This document shows, piece by piece, positions 1 through 12,400 of a stretch of DNA of 64,000 nt; position 1 is the first letter of the stretch; each line of letters begins with the position of its first letter. The notes beneath the pieces were generated by a model. The model was not told the DNA's origin. It saw only the letters and a list, made by a program, of their open reading frames with translations, and made no database searches. The stretch covers positions 53,016 through 117,015 of IMG/VR virus record IMGVR_UViG_3300039106_000244; one strand, given 5' to 3'. The position numbers and the translations under genes are program-made. This stretch comes from a virus.

Positions 1-230
1 GTATTAGTCGGCAGGTATGTAATAACTCCGGTAGGGTCAACTGTAGTACCACCATTGCCAAAATGCATTTCTGTAATAAAATTTACACCTTTATTACTTA
101 AACTTTGTGCAATTGCTTCGCTCATGTTTTCATAGTGAATAGCATTGTCTTTGTCAACAAACATTTCATGTGTAATAGGATCGTATATTTTTAAAAATCC
201 TCTAATACTAAAATTAGCCATTGATAACAT
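1..230 (-). CDS. Conserved small phage protein, C-terminus cut by window edge
   Basis: An open frame runs from ATG at 230 off the left edge, giving 76 codons with no stop. The start follows a GGAGAG ribosome binding site and overlaps the stop of the upstream gene as TAATG, so the two are translationally coupled. The N-terminus (MANFSIRGFLKIYDPITHE) shares the pattern I-x-G-x-hydrophobic-K-I-[YF]-D-P-x-T-x-E-x-FV with the 50-residue protein encoded just upstream, suggesting a duplicated module. A second ATG four codons in (221) is possible. I do not recognise a function; the place at the end of the baseplate operon suggests a virion component. Confidence 0.75.
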   Translation of the reverse strand, partial: MLSMANFSIRGFLKIYDPITHEMFVDKDNAIHYENMSEAIAQSLSNKGVNFITEMHFGNGGTTVDPTGVITYLPTN

Positions 231-382
231 TATGCTCTCTCCTGTACAAATATTTCTTTAGTTTCAGGATCAAATATTTTAATATGCCCTTGAATATGTA
301 TACCACCGCGCTCATCAGGTTGCTTAGACGGTGTTGCTGTTGGTTGTGTTTTTATTGTTGAATCTTGCATTTTTTTATCCAT
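230..382 (-). CDS. 50-residue hypothetical protein, paralogous to its neighbour
   Basis: Complete small ORF (MDKKMQDST...IFVQERA) ending in TAA that overlaps the ATG of the next gene. Residues 26-47 (GGIHIQGHIKIFDPETKEIF) match the start of the downstream protein in spacing and chemistry, so the two are probably related. There is no Shine-Dalgarno sequence; a late promoter at 388-395 would start transcription at about 382, exactly the ATG, so the mRNA may be leaderless. An in-frame ATG at codon 5 is an alternative start. Function unknown. Confidence 0.7.
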   Translation of the reverse strand: MDKKMQDSTIKTQPTATPSKQPDERGGIHIQGHIKIFDPETKEIFVQERA

Positions 383-387
383 ATACT

Positions 388-395
388 TATTTATT
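388..395 (-). promoter_or_regulatory. Late promoter AATAAATA
   Basis: Seven of eight bases match T4 late consensus TATAAATA. With -6 at 388 the predicted start is about 382, the A of the ATG of the 50-residue gene. Confidence 0.5.
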
Positions 396-431
396 TCAAT
401 CCTACTAACAGTTATTGTATTTACCGTATAT

Positions 432-3400
432 CTATGGTGCGATTAATGTTGCTGTACTTGCTTTTAAGAATGTAACCGGTGCAGTTGTTGCTCCATTAAA
501 TCCTGTCCCATCTGTTGCTACTCCGCTACCTAAATTATACCATACGTTGGTTGTATGCAATGATATATTAGCTGCAATAGTTACGTTACCGTTGCTATCA
601 ACAAATGGGTTGCCAGCATCATTTCTACCAACTGGCACAATACTTAATGGATACACATTACCTGTGCTTGTTCCATTTATTATTATCGCTGAACTAAGTG
701 ATACATTGCTAGTTATTGTAGTTGGATAGATTGCAACATTAGATCCATTAATTGCAATATTACCACCAGCTTTACCAGTAGTTAATGTTGTAATTCCATA
801 GTAACTTAATGAAATGTTGCTAACATTAGCACCGCTTGTTAATACTGTTAAATTAGCACCAGTCGATGATTGTGTTATATAATCACCAGCAGTTACAGTA
901 ACATTTCCACTTAGAGCTACATCATTATTTTGATATGTTAGACTATTTGTATTATTGCGTATAACCAACAACACTCTTGCAACTGAATCAATACCAGCTA
1001 CTGTCATTGACGCACCAGATACAGATTGTGTTATTACATCACCAACATTGGCACTTACGTTACCAGTTAATGAAAGATAGTACGAACGAGTTGTTGTTAC
1101 CGTATATGGTGTAATTGTGCTAAGTGAAATATTAGAAACTACATTTGGCACAAGTTGATCAATGCTACCATCAGTTATAAGTGTTCCAGCAGTGTAAAGT
1201 GCTGGTGTACCTGTACCTTGTGTGCCTCGACGTATTTGCCCAAGTGTATTTGTTAATAGATTACGTGTGTAATAAGTTATACGTTCACCATTAATAAATA
1301 TCACGCCAGGGATAGCAATTTGTCCTAATCCTACTGTGTCGATAAATGGTGCAGTTAACTTACTTGCATCTGCCACAACAATTGTAGTGTCGGTTATTGC
1401 TAAATTAGAAGCAAGTGTAGTCGAATGTGCAGATGCTATACGTAAATAACTTTCTTCACGCATCATATTGCTAAACATTCTATAGCCAATTACATCGACA
1501 TTACCATTGATTTTAGTATACACTTGCATATCTAATGTATCAAATACAATACCCGGTACCAATTCTTCAGGAGCATGGCTCGAGTATGTATCGACATACG
1601 CACCGCCAGCCACATTAATATCTTCTGCTCGTGTGCCTAATGCTAAATCAGTGTAATCACTGCGTATAATCGAATCAATAGTATAATCATCGAGCATCGG
1701 TAATCCATCGGCATCGTATTGAATATTATCAAATACACCTTCGTCAAATGGTGTTGGCCCACTAAAGCCAGGTGCTTGGTCAAAACCAGCACCTTGTACT
1801 TTTACACCCGGATATCCAATACCTCGTAATAATTGGGTTAAATCACGAGCTGGCATTGATGCACCTGGCTCATAATATCCAGTAATACGATCATTTGCAG
1901 TAGTAAAATCAGATGCATTGTAAATAGTATAATCGGTTGTATGTATGAACGTAGATCCAGATACTATATTTGCAGTTACGATATATGCGTTACGAGTTGC
2001 TGTTTCTAGCGAGCCGGTATGTGTTACTATATCACCAATTGTATAGGCAGTATTTGCAGACCATTCCTGCACCGAACTTGTATAATTAACTCTATCAAAT
2101 TTTAATGTTGTATTAATACTGCGAACTTGATTATTAGCAAGCATAGCATACGCACGTGCAGGAGTTGTACAACTACCATTAATAAGCACAGTTGGAGTTA
2201 CATAATAACCACTACCACCAGCGATGATATCAATTCTAATTACAGTGCCCAGGTCAAAATCAATAATTGCACGTGCAGTTGCACCGGACGCAGCAAGTCC
2301 ACCATCGACTATAGTAACTATTGGTTCGGCAGTATAACCACTGCCGCTATACTCCACTACGATACTCTCAACTTTGTAATTTCTATTAGCATACCATTGA
2401 CTATATGTATCAGTTTGCCATAATGCCTCATCTTTAATTATATTTTCGCCACTCGGACTACGGAATATCTGTGTGTCAGTATCATAATATGCCGGTACAT
2501 CAAAATCAGATATGTTACCAGCATACTCATCGGTGCTATTGTAGTTAATTGAATATTCGCGTATTTTAGTCGAATATGGTTTAACTTCTGAGATATAATC
2601 TTGATAATAAGTTTGATTATCTTTAATATAATTAGGAGTTTGTGCAAGTGTTCGTAGGGTATGAGCTACACTAATAAAACTAGTTTTAAATATCCAATCA
2701 ACATATTTTTGTTCATTGAATATGTAATTAACTACAACAAAAAATAATTTATTAAATTCAGAATCTAATTCTCCAACAAAAATATCATCTCGTAATGCTG
2801 TAATTATATACCGAACTTCGATTGTTGGAGTTGTATTATTAATAAGAGTACCGTTTGATGTTTTTAATTGCACAGTTCCATTTTGAATGCCTACGACATC
2901 AAAGTGATTTTGACTATTAAGTACAAGAAGATTCCATCCGTGGTCCCCACCGCGGCTAACTCTAACTAATACATCGTCACCGACTTTAACCGGTAATTTC
3001 AATGCATCGGTTAATGTATCAACTACATATTCAAGTTGAGTTTCAACTCCGTACCCAGGTGCGTACCAATCAACATAATCCCAATATAAATCTGTTTTAT
3101 AACTTTGTATTTTAACTACTTCCCATGTATTGTTAATAGACAATTCATAAACTACCCAAAGATTATTACGTGTAGTATCTTGTTCTACTAATATTTTATA
3201 ACCAGGGTCTAGTGTAGTTATATCAATCAATTCTAATTCTAATTCTGTTGCAATTTTTAAATCATATTCACCTAATTTAATATTAGGTTGCGGTTCAGAC
3301 GCAGTAAGATTAGTTAAATCACAATTTCGTGCAATTGGTGTAGTTATTAATACACTATTAGCATAGTCTATTAGATTAGACCATGCTGTGAATCTATCAA

Positions 3401-6400
3401 TAAACATTGTTTGGCGCGGTCTTACTCCGAGTCCAAATTTATCTGCTGTGCTCAATGCCGGATCGGGTACAGTTGCACCTAATATATCAATACCCGCTAA
3501 ACTATCAATCAATTTATTAATAATTTTTGGAGATATTGCGCTATCTGCATTACCTTTTTGTATTAATTCATATTCACTATGTATAATATTAGTATTTTTA
3601 ATTGTATTATAATCAATATGTAATATAGTATTTTGTGATGATAGATAATCAACTATGTTGTATACAATAAGTGCATTATTTTGTATAATTGCCGCGTATG
3701 GAACTCCTTGATTTTTAGGATTTTCAATTATATCTTGTACCGCAAGAATTGGTATATGTCTAAATTCATTATTTGGGTCAACTGTTGTTTTATTTTTAAC
3801 CCAATAAAAATATTTAATACCAATAATATTAGTGATTGGATCAACGAAAATAAGTTCGACGTATGCAGAATCATCTTCGTATTTTGGTTGGCCTTCGCCG
3901 CCATTTGCAACATACATACTAGGTAGGTATGCACTTTCTACCCATTCAAGCACTTCGACAATTGAACCCGGAAATAATTTGCCCCAGTTGATACTACGAT
4001 ACGTTAAGGTATCTTGTTCGTAATCTATATAACTAAGTAAACTCAAATTCCACCATACTTGGCCAACTTGATTACTGTTCCAGAATATATTATCGTTTAA
4101 ATTAACTGCATTATTTGTTCCGCGGTTGTATACCGCCGGATCGTACCCAGTTTTATATGATATTTCTTGTTCTGCTAATCCAGATATCTTACCCTTTGCA
4201 GGGTCAATAAATTCCAGTGTTTTTAAAATAGTATTTGATAAATTACTATATAGATACAATCTGCTAATAGATTCAATGTCTACTGTAGGTTGTTGATAAC
4301 GTAATAAACTCCACCCACGTTTGCCAGTTGGATTACTAAACACGTATATGCTTCCGCCATCTGTGATTGTTGTATCATCGCTTGGTGCACTCACTACAAT
4401 GTGTCCGCCAATTACATCAATTGCAGCACCAAAGCCATCGCCGGTATTTAAGTCAGTCGGATCAAGTTGTTGACAAAATGCATAGCGGCCTGGATGTTCA
4501 ACTGCATTACGTGGATCATCGTATAATTCATAAGTGTATACGCTTCCACTAGCATTAACACTATCAAAGAATGCTGTAGAAATATTATCAAATGTTGTTG
4601 CTGTTCCATCATCAAATGTAGTATAATGATTTGTTGTTCCGCGATCACTACTAATCACCAACATATATGCATTACGGGCCAAGATAACTTTAGTACCAAA
4701 ATATTCATTGTTACTATGGTACGGGTTAACAATAATCTGCATGAATGCAAATATAGCCATGCCAGCGTCTTCGTACACGGTGCCACTTGCTGATAGGATA
4801 CGTAAACGATTTTTAGCTACAGTTTTATCACTATTCAATCTTAAATAACCTGCTTCATTAACTGCGGTGATACCTAATAGATTAGCGTCATTGATATCTT
4901 GTACTAAACTATCTAAACTTGTACCGGTTACAGTAATTTGGAAGTTATCTAACCGAATTGTATCGCCTGGAGTAAACGTTGGATTATGTATATAACCTGT
5001 ATTAGTACCGTAAAGTGTTCCTCTATTATGGAATTTCCAAACTGCACCGGTGTTGTAAATTGTACCTGCATTGTAATACGGAGCACCGATATAGAATGCG
5101 CAATTGTTTGAACATATTGTTAACGCCGAACCAAATCGTGCCCCTGCTTGAATTGCACTTAAACTACCATCTAGCGTATCAATGCCAATTAATCTTTCTA
5201 ATAGAGTAAATTTATTAGTTTCAATTTTTACAACTTTACCTACCCCAAGTGGCACAAATAAAGTTATTTCATTTGTTCCAGTTTTTGTATAATTAAATAT
5301 TTCAATATCATCAACTGTTACTTTATGTACATCGGCTATTATTTCTTGCGTAGTATATACTGTACCATTTGTGCTATTAAATGCTTCGATTACACGATCA
5401 TATACATATACTGCACCAGCCTGTGCAAGTGTCACTCCAGTTGACCCAATTACGCCATCTCCTGGTGCACCAACTCCGAGTTGTGCTCCGTTCAAACTTG
5501 CATCAATGCAATATCCAAACTCACTGCCTGCAGGTCCAGAAATAGTTTCAACTAATGTGTAATACGGACCTTGTGAAATTGTAAATGTGCCATTTACATT
5601 ACCCGATATAAATGTTATTGTTTGTCCACTTATAGTATAATCGATTCTTGGAATATATGTACGTGTTGCACTTGTTACTAATACCGAATTAGCATCAGTT
5701 GAGCTAACTATTGTATCACGAGTAAACGGTACTGTTATTGTAGATACGGAACCAGATGTAGTAACATTTCCGGTAGCTTCAGTTACAAAGCGTTGTAAGC
5801 CATATACATAAACTTTTGGAGTTGCTTCATATGGTGCACTAACGTATAACCAGTGTCCTAACTCATCAAATGCGAATCCTGTACCAAATTTGCCACCGGT
5901 TGCACTTACATTACCGGCAATAACCTGTCCACGAACCCAATTTTCAGTGCTAGCAGTTTCTTTATATATGTACATTAATCCGACATTAGCAGCACCGCCT
6001 AACCCAGAACTTGTTGGTGCGCTAATTGCTAGTGTTTCTCTTGTGTCGACTCCATCATTGATAAACGAATCAACTGCGGTATCAATATGTGAACCAAATG
6101 TAAATGTGTTTGCACCATCTGGTATTATCGAAGTTGTTTCAACATATACATTAGATGCATTTTTTTCAAATATATTTACTGCACCTGTATTAGTTGAGAC
6201 AGATAAATTTGCGTATAATGTAGTACCAGTAAAAATAGTTTGTTCAGCGTTATCAATCATTTTTAATGATCGGCCAAAACCTATGTTTGCAGAGTATTCG
6301 CTAGTATTTTTTACAAGGCGTTGGCCCATAGACCACGGATGTGTTTTTTCATACACTTTCCATGTACCACTTGGCTGTGTACCAAATGGTTGCCCTTGTA

Positions 6401-9400
6401 CTGCATTAGTTTCTGCATCATCATCAATCCAAATCTTTTCACCTATGTGCCAGCCGTGCGGTGGTACATATAGACGTGCAGTTTCCATGTAATCAAATCG
6501 TAAACTGTGTAAGTTAAATAACATACCATTACCATCAATAGTAGTTAATTGTGCTGTATCTCCAGAATATTTAACTAATATATTTGTAAGATCGAGTACT
6601 TCCTCAACTTGATAGAAGCCATCAAATGCTGTATTAAAATTGCGAGTCATGAACACATCGCCTACAAGTAATCCGTGTAGTTTATTTGTAGTAAATGTTA
6701 TATAACCATCAAGTGAATTAGATACTAAAATAATATTATTGTCAGTTTCTGTTATTCTATAAACATTCCAATTTTGAGTGAAATCTTTGGCGCACCAAAT
6801 AGTATAACCGGTGCCCATTGCATTTAATCTATCATCTAAATTTACAAAATTAGCAAGATCAAATATAGTAGTCGATACATCATTTATATTTACATAACCA
6901 GCAGTTAAAATATCATTACTATAATCACTATGTGCATCTCTGTTTAATGCAATCGTGCCATTATACTGTTCAGTTGATTTATATAATTGTGACTTATTAA
7001 ATATAGTCACACCATTTCCACTAGTATCGGTTACAAATGAAGCTGTTGCAGGATTAACACTAAATGCTTTTTCATCTAATGCAAGTTCTACATATGGATT
7101 TATATTTAATGCACCATACTCACCTGTCCGTATTGCCCACTCTTCGTAAAAATTAATTGAGTTACCGGTATTATTAAATTCTGCATTAATTAATTGATTA
7201 ACTGCATTAGCAGAACCTTTTTGTTTAATGAATCCTTTATATAATTCAATCTGAGTAGTATCACTTAATCCAAGGTCTGCTAAGTATTGACGTGGTTTAA
7301 ATCCAATTAAACCATGACTATATCTGATTTGATCCGAATCATTAAAGGTTGTGTGCGAATTATAATATAATTGAGATTTAGCCGCAATAGTAGCAAAATT
7401 TGGCATTAATCCTTTTTTAATCTCACTTGCTGCAATTTGTTTCCAGTATGCAAACGCAAACTCAATAGTTGCTGATATGTTTTGTAATGCAACATAAAAT
7501 TGATTTTTATATTGTACTAAATCACCTTTTAAATAATCCTTGCCACCTTGCCACACATCTATAGCACCAGAATTATACATAAAGCCCGGTGCATTTAAGC
7601 TGCCATCCCAGTCTGCAGTTTTTTGTCCAATTAATTTTAATCTAAATTGTCTATTGCCAAGTTCGGGTTTATATATTACATCGTTGAATACAGTAGTATT
7701 ATCAAATATCAACACATGTTCATATTGTACTAGATTTAATTCAATGTATCCTATAACCGCATCATTTGTTAATGTTATTTTAAATGAAGTAGGACTACGT
7801 AATACATTATAATTTGTAGTTTTAACTAAAGTAAAATTCTGATCTAACACTCTCGAACCATGTTGATTATCTGTAATTGCATCTGTAATTGCACCTACTG
7901 TAACTACATTCAATACATTAGCAACCGGTGATAATACCAAGATGCTGCCTGCAGCCCAACCTTGTTGTGCCCAAAATATGAATTCTTTAATTGACAATTT
8001 CCAGTTACGTGTTTCGCCTAGTTGTTCATCAGTGTCGTTAAATGTAAACCCTTGTGCCATTAAATGTCGTTCGTAACTAATTAAGAAATCGGCTATTTGT
8101 TGTTGACTATTAAACTCGTATCCATATGGAACTGTTAATTTTAAGTTCTGATAATCTTTAAACACAGTTACAGAATTATTTAATACATTAATTTTATATG
8201 CATTTGAGTTAATTACACTTGGAATAATAGTAAAGTACGGGTTAGATAAATTATATCCACGTACACTATATCCATTTGTAGTTTTTTCAATGATCACGCC
8301 ACTGTATGCTATTTTTTCCACAGGAGTTGATTTATATAAATGTACATTATAATTTTCGTTTGGAATAATAATACTATCATTTGTACTTGTTGGGGAACTT
8401 TGTTCTGCCAATACCTGTAGATATTTTTGATCACTAAATCCTGCCATTTTATATGCAAGATTAATTTCGTAATTTTTTAGTAATGGAGTAATAATAGTAG
8501 ATGGATCAATGCCTTGATTTACTAAGAAATCTGCAATCCAGTTTATATAACCTGCTGTTCTTACTACTGTGCCAGATGATGTATCACCATTAAATGTTAA
8601 TGATGTTTGTTTAATATGATCATTGGTATCAGTTAGATATTGTCCTATATTCTTATTCATTGAATAGCGTGAAACATCTATCAATAAGCCAAAGTATCTA
8701 GCAGGCTTTGCCAATGCAAGTGCTTGTTGCATAGCAAATGGGAAATCACTGCTATTACGCCATGCTGTTTCAACTGGACCTTCGTGTCCTACTGCCCATG
8801 ATGTTGCGGCTCTAATAGAATTAAATGATGCTGTCATAATCGATGCTGGATTCTTTAAGAATCCGTGATCGTCAACTGGGATAGCAGTTGACAGCCCGGG
8901 ACGAATAAAGTTAGGTGCTATACCAGCATTTTCGCCTCTTCTGATTAATCCTGCTTCTAAATCATCCCATAATAATTTATTACCGCCGGTGTATGGTGCA
9001 GGACCGTACTCTTCTTCCCACCAAGCTGGTTTTATCGCAAACCCTAACATTTCCCATGGTGTCTGATGTGGGCGAATTGTATCATAATAATATTGATAAC
9101 ATGCTCGCCAACTACCCGGCAATGCTTCTCCACTAATTCTATCAACAAAGCGACTATAGTTCCATGTAAATGGATCATTACTTTCAAAAGTATCATTTAC
9201 TGTGAAATCAATTTTGTTATTACCTATCCAATTTAAAAAACTCTTAGATAATAATTGATTAACTTCTGTTAATGAATAATCATCATTTCTAAATTTTCCA
9301 GATTTAACAGAATAAATGTCTTGGTAGCTACCATTATCAAGTAATTTAATATTATTGTATATACGTTTTTCTAATTCTAATACAAAATCATCTCTGTAAT

Positions 9401-12400
9401 CACCAAATGCCGGTGTGATACTACCATCGTGACCGCGTATAACATTAATAGTAGTGCGATAAGTATCATCTAAAAAGATTTCTGGTAGAAATTTAGGATA
9501 TAGACCTAATTTAGTAGGTGTCTCCGGAACATAACATCCATTGGTATCGGCATATTCTACTATTTTAATAATATCATCAACTTCTAATGTAACAGTGTTA
9601 GCAATTGTTATTGCCGGGCGGTCTGTATCAAAGGTGTAATCTCTACCTAGCATTAATTGTATATCATTTAAATATACAAGTATCGCCTTGTTACTTAATG
9701 CATACGCATCAAATACTGTAGTAATTTCATACGAACGTACCAATGGGTCAAATACAGTATACCCAGTACCATTAACAATATTTTTTAATGTACCATAGGG
9801 TATCATATCACTATAAAACCAAGGGAATGTTTTATTTTTAATCTTGTTAATTTCTGTTAATATTAAATCTACACTTGAAGCAGGATCAGTTGGCTGTATG
9901 CCAGATAACGTTGCACTTAGTTCTAAGAATTTATTTTTAAATCGTGCATATTCTTGTTGTGCATATCGTGTTGCATCAATGAAATTTGTAGTATCGTTTA
10001 ACAAGAATAATATCGCATTAGATACTGGGGCACTATGTTGTAATATATTACCACCCTGTGATTTAATCTCAATATCTCTGAGATTGCTACTTCCGAATAT
10101 ATCTCCTACTAATTCAGTACTACGTTGACTTAATTCAACTAAATGATTTCTAAGTTGACCAAGGGTCAACGATGTAAGATTAATATTTTGTGCATTTAAA
10201 TCTAAATTTTGAGGAACTTGATATTGTCCTATTTTACTTATTTCATCACTAAAAACTAAAATATCAATCTTATCGCCAATTACAGGAGCAACAGATAATG
10301 TTATTGCATTGTTTATAATCGACCAATTTGATTGTTGTACAAATATGTTATTTTTATAAACCCTAATATGCGGAACTATATCTGATGGTAATACCGTAAC
10401 ATCAATTTTAAATGGACTATTAGTTCCATCATAGTTATAGGTAATAAGTTGTTCCTGATGCAATGGTTCATTTACTGTTGCCCAGTTATTTTTTGGAATA
10501 ACTGTATTTCTATCTACTATTTGTTGTAAAAAACCAGTGGTAATATGTTTGTTATATTGAGTTTGCTCAACAATATAACTAAACATATCTGTATCAAAAT
10601 AATTAGTAAATTCAATATTACCTTGAGTTTGAAATGTTGTATATTTTAATGGAAATGCCAATACTGTATCAATTAACGTACTTGTGCTAGTTCTATTATA
10701 TCCAAATAATTTTGTACCCAAGAATGTACTAGATGAATATAGTGATAAACTTGTTCCATTTGCGTCGTATACATCAAATAACGGATCTTGTTGTAAACCG
10801 GTTTTCTGTTGGCTTTCAATCCATATATCACCATTATACCACCACTGAGTTCCTTTATGAATTCCTGAGGTTACTACTACAGTATCGTATATTTCGTTAG
10901 TGGCATCGTTAGCCGGATTTAAATTTATGTATATAGGACCGGTTAATAATCCATTGGTATCAATTTGAATTTGTACCAAATTAATTACATAGATTTTATT
11001 GCGGACAACAGGATCAATATCAGATGCAAATATAATTCGCATGCCGTCATATAATGTAACCCCAGCAATAACAGTTAATTCTTGACCGTGTAATTCATTA
11101 AATGCATCTCGTGTAGTTGTATCTAAAATACTAATCGCTTGTTTTCCAATTCTACCAAAATTGAATAATTGTAAATCTTCTTCAAATTGTATGATCGGAC
11201 GTTGCGCACGTAAAGTCTGATTATAAATTGGTTGAACACTATTGTATGTCGCAGTGAGACTAATTATCTCACTATGAAACCAACGATTACTACGTGACCA
11301 TGCATTTAAATCTTTGCTTGCTCGATTAATGGTAATATAATCTGCATTAGCAGCATTACCTGGTAGTCCGTTGGGGTAATTTAATGCTATTTCATCATTG
11401 TATAGTTCAGGAGTAACCAATGCTGTTACATCGATTAATCGAATGCCCGCTGATGTTCCTACTCCTTCTACATAATATTCTTTATTCCGATATGCAATAG
11501 GTGTAACATCAGTACTAAAATTTATTTTTAGCCCACTAGTAAACGATATACCGTTAGGACTAGTATACGTTGATTTTCTTAAAATGTCAACTTCTACGTC
11601 GATATCCCACCCGGTTATGTCAACTAGTTTAATTGCAGTATACATCGATGGGTCGGTTCCATCTTGAATATATAATGTATCCTGGATACTTGATATAACT
11701 GGCACAACATGCAAGAAAGTATCATAATCTTTAAAGAATTCTTTATTAGCATTTACAAGTCCTGATCTAATATATACTTTTTCGTCAAGTAATATATCTT
11801 GTATGTGGACTAAACGAATTAATGGGTTTGCCGCTGTAGCATCAACAAATTGTATGCGCCATACTCCAAATCGATCAGCATCTGGAATAATATCTCCGGC
11901 ATTATAGCCAGGAATAGTTAAGTTAGTTACAGGATCGATAACCGCTGGAATTGTCCATGCAGCTTCGCCATAATTAGTTAATAATTCTTGATTAACAAAA
12001 ATCATAGTTTGACCATCAAGTTGGCCAGTGAGTCCCGCATATTGTGGATATGTTTCAATAAATTGACTTAGATATTGATTTTGTATAGTGTCATAGGCTA
12101 TAGGAAGTGCATAATCAACTGACGCTACTACATTCATTGATACATATCTATTTTGTGCAGTTGTTTGCGGAACATTAAATGTAATTGTACCGACGTCTAA
12201 CCCATTATTAACAACACCGAGTACCTCTCGGGTACTAACTGTCGGAGTTGCATTTACTTTCCCATCAATGCCCAGTTCGGTTTGTATCCAAAATCCTATG
12301 CCAGGTTGATTAACTTCAAATGTATACTGGCCTCCACGTGCAAGTATAATTGTATCTTTTATTGTTCCGTTTGCGCTAATGTTGTAACGAACAATATTTG

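Noticed and set aside
5890-6492. 200-codon plus-strand ORF inside the giant gene
   Set aside because: Antisense shadow of the FG-GAP region; no ribosome binding site or recognisable domain.
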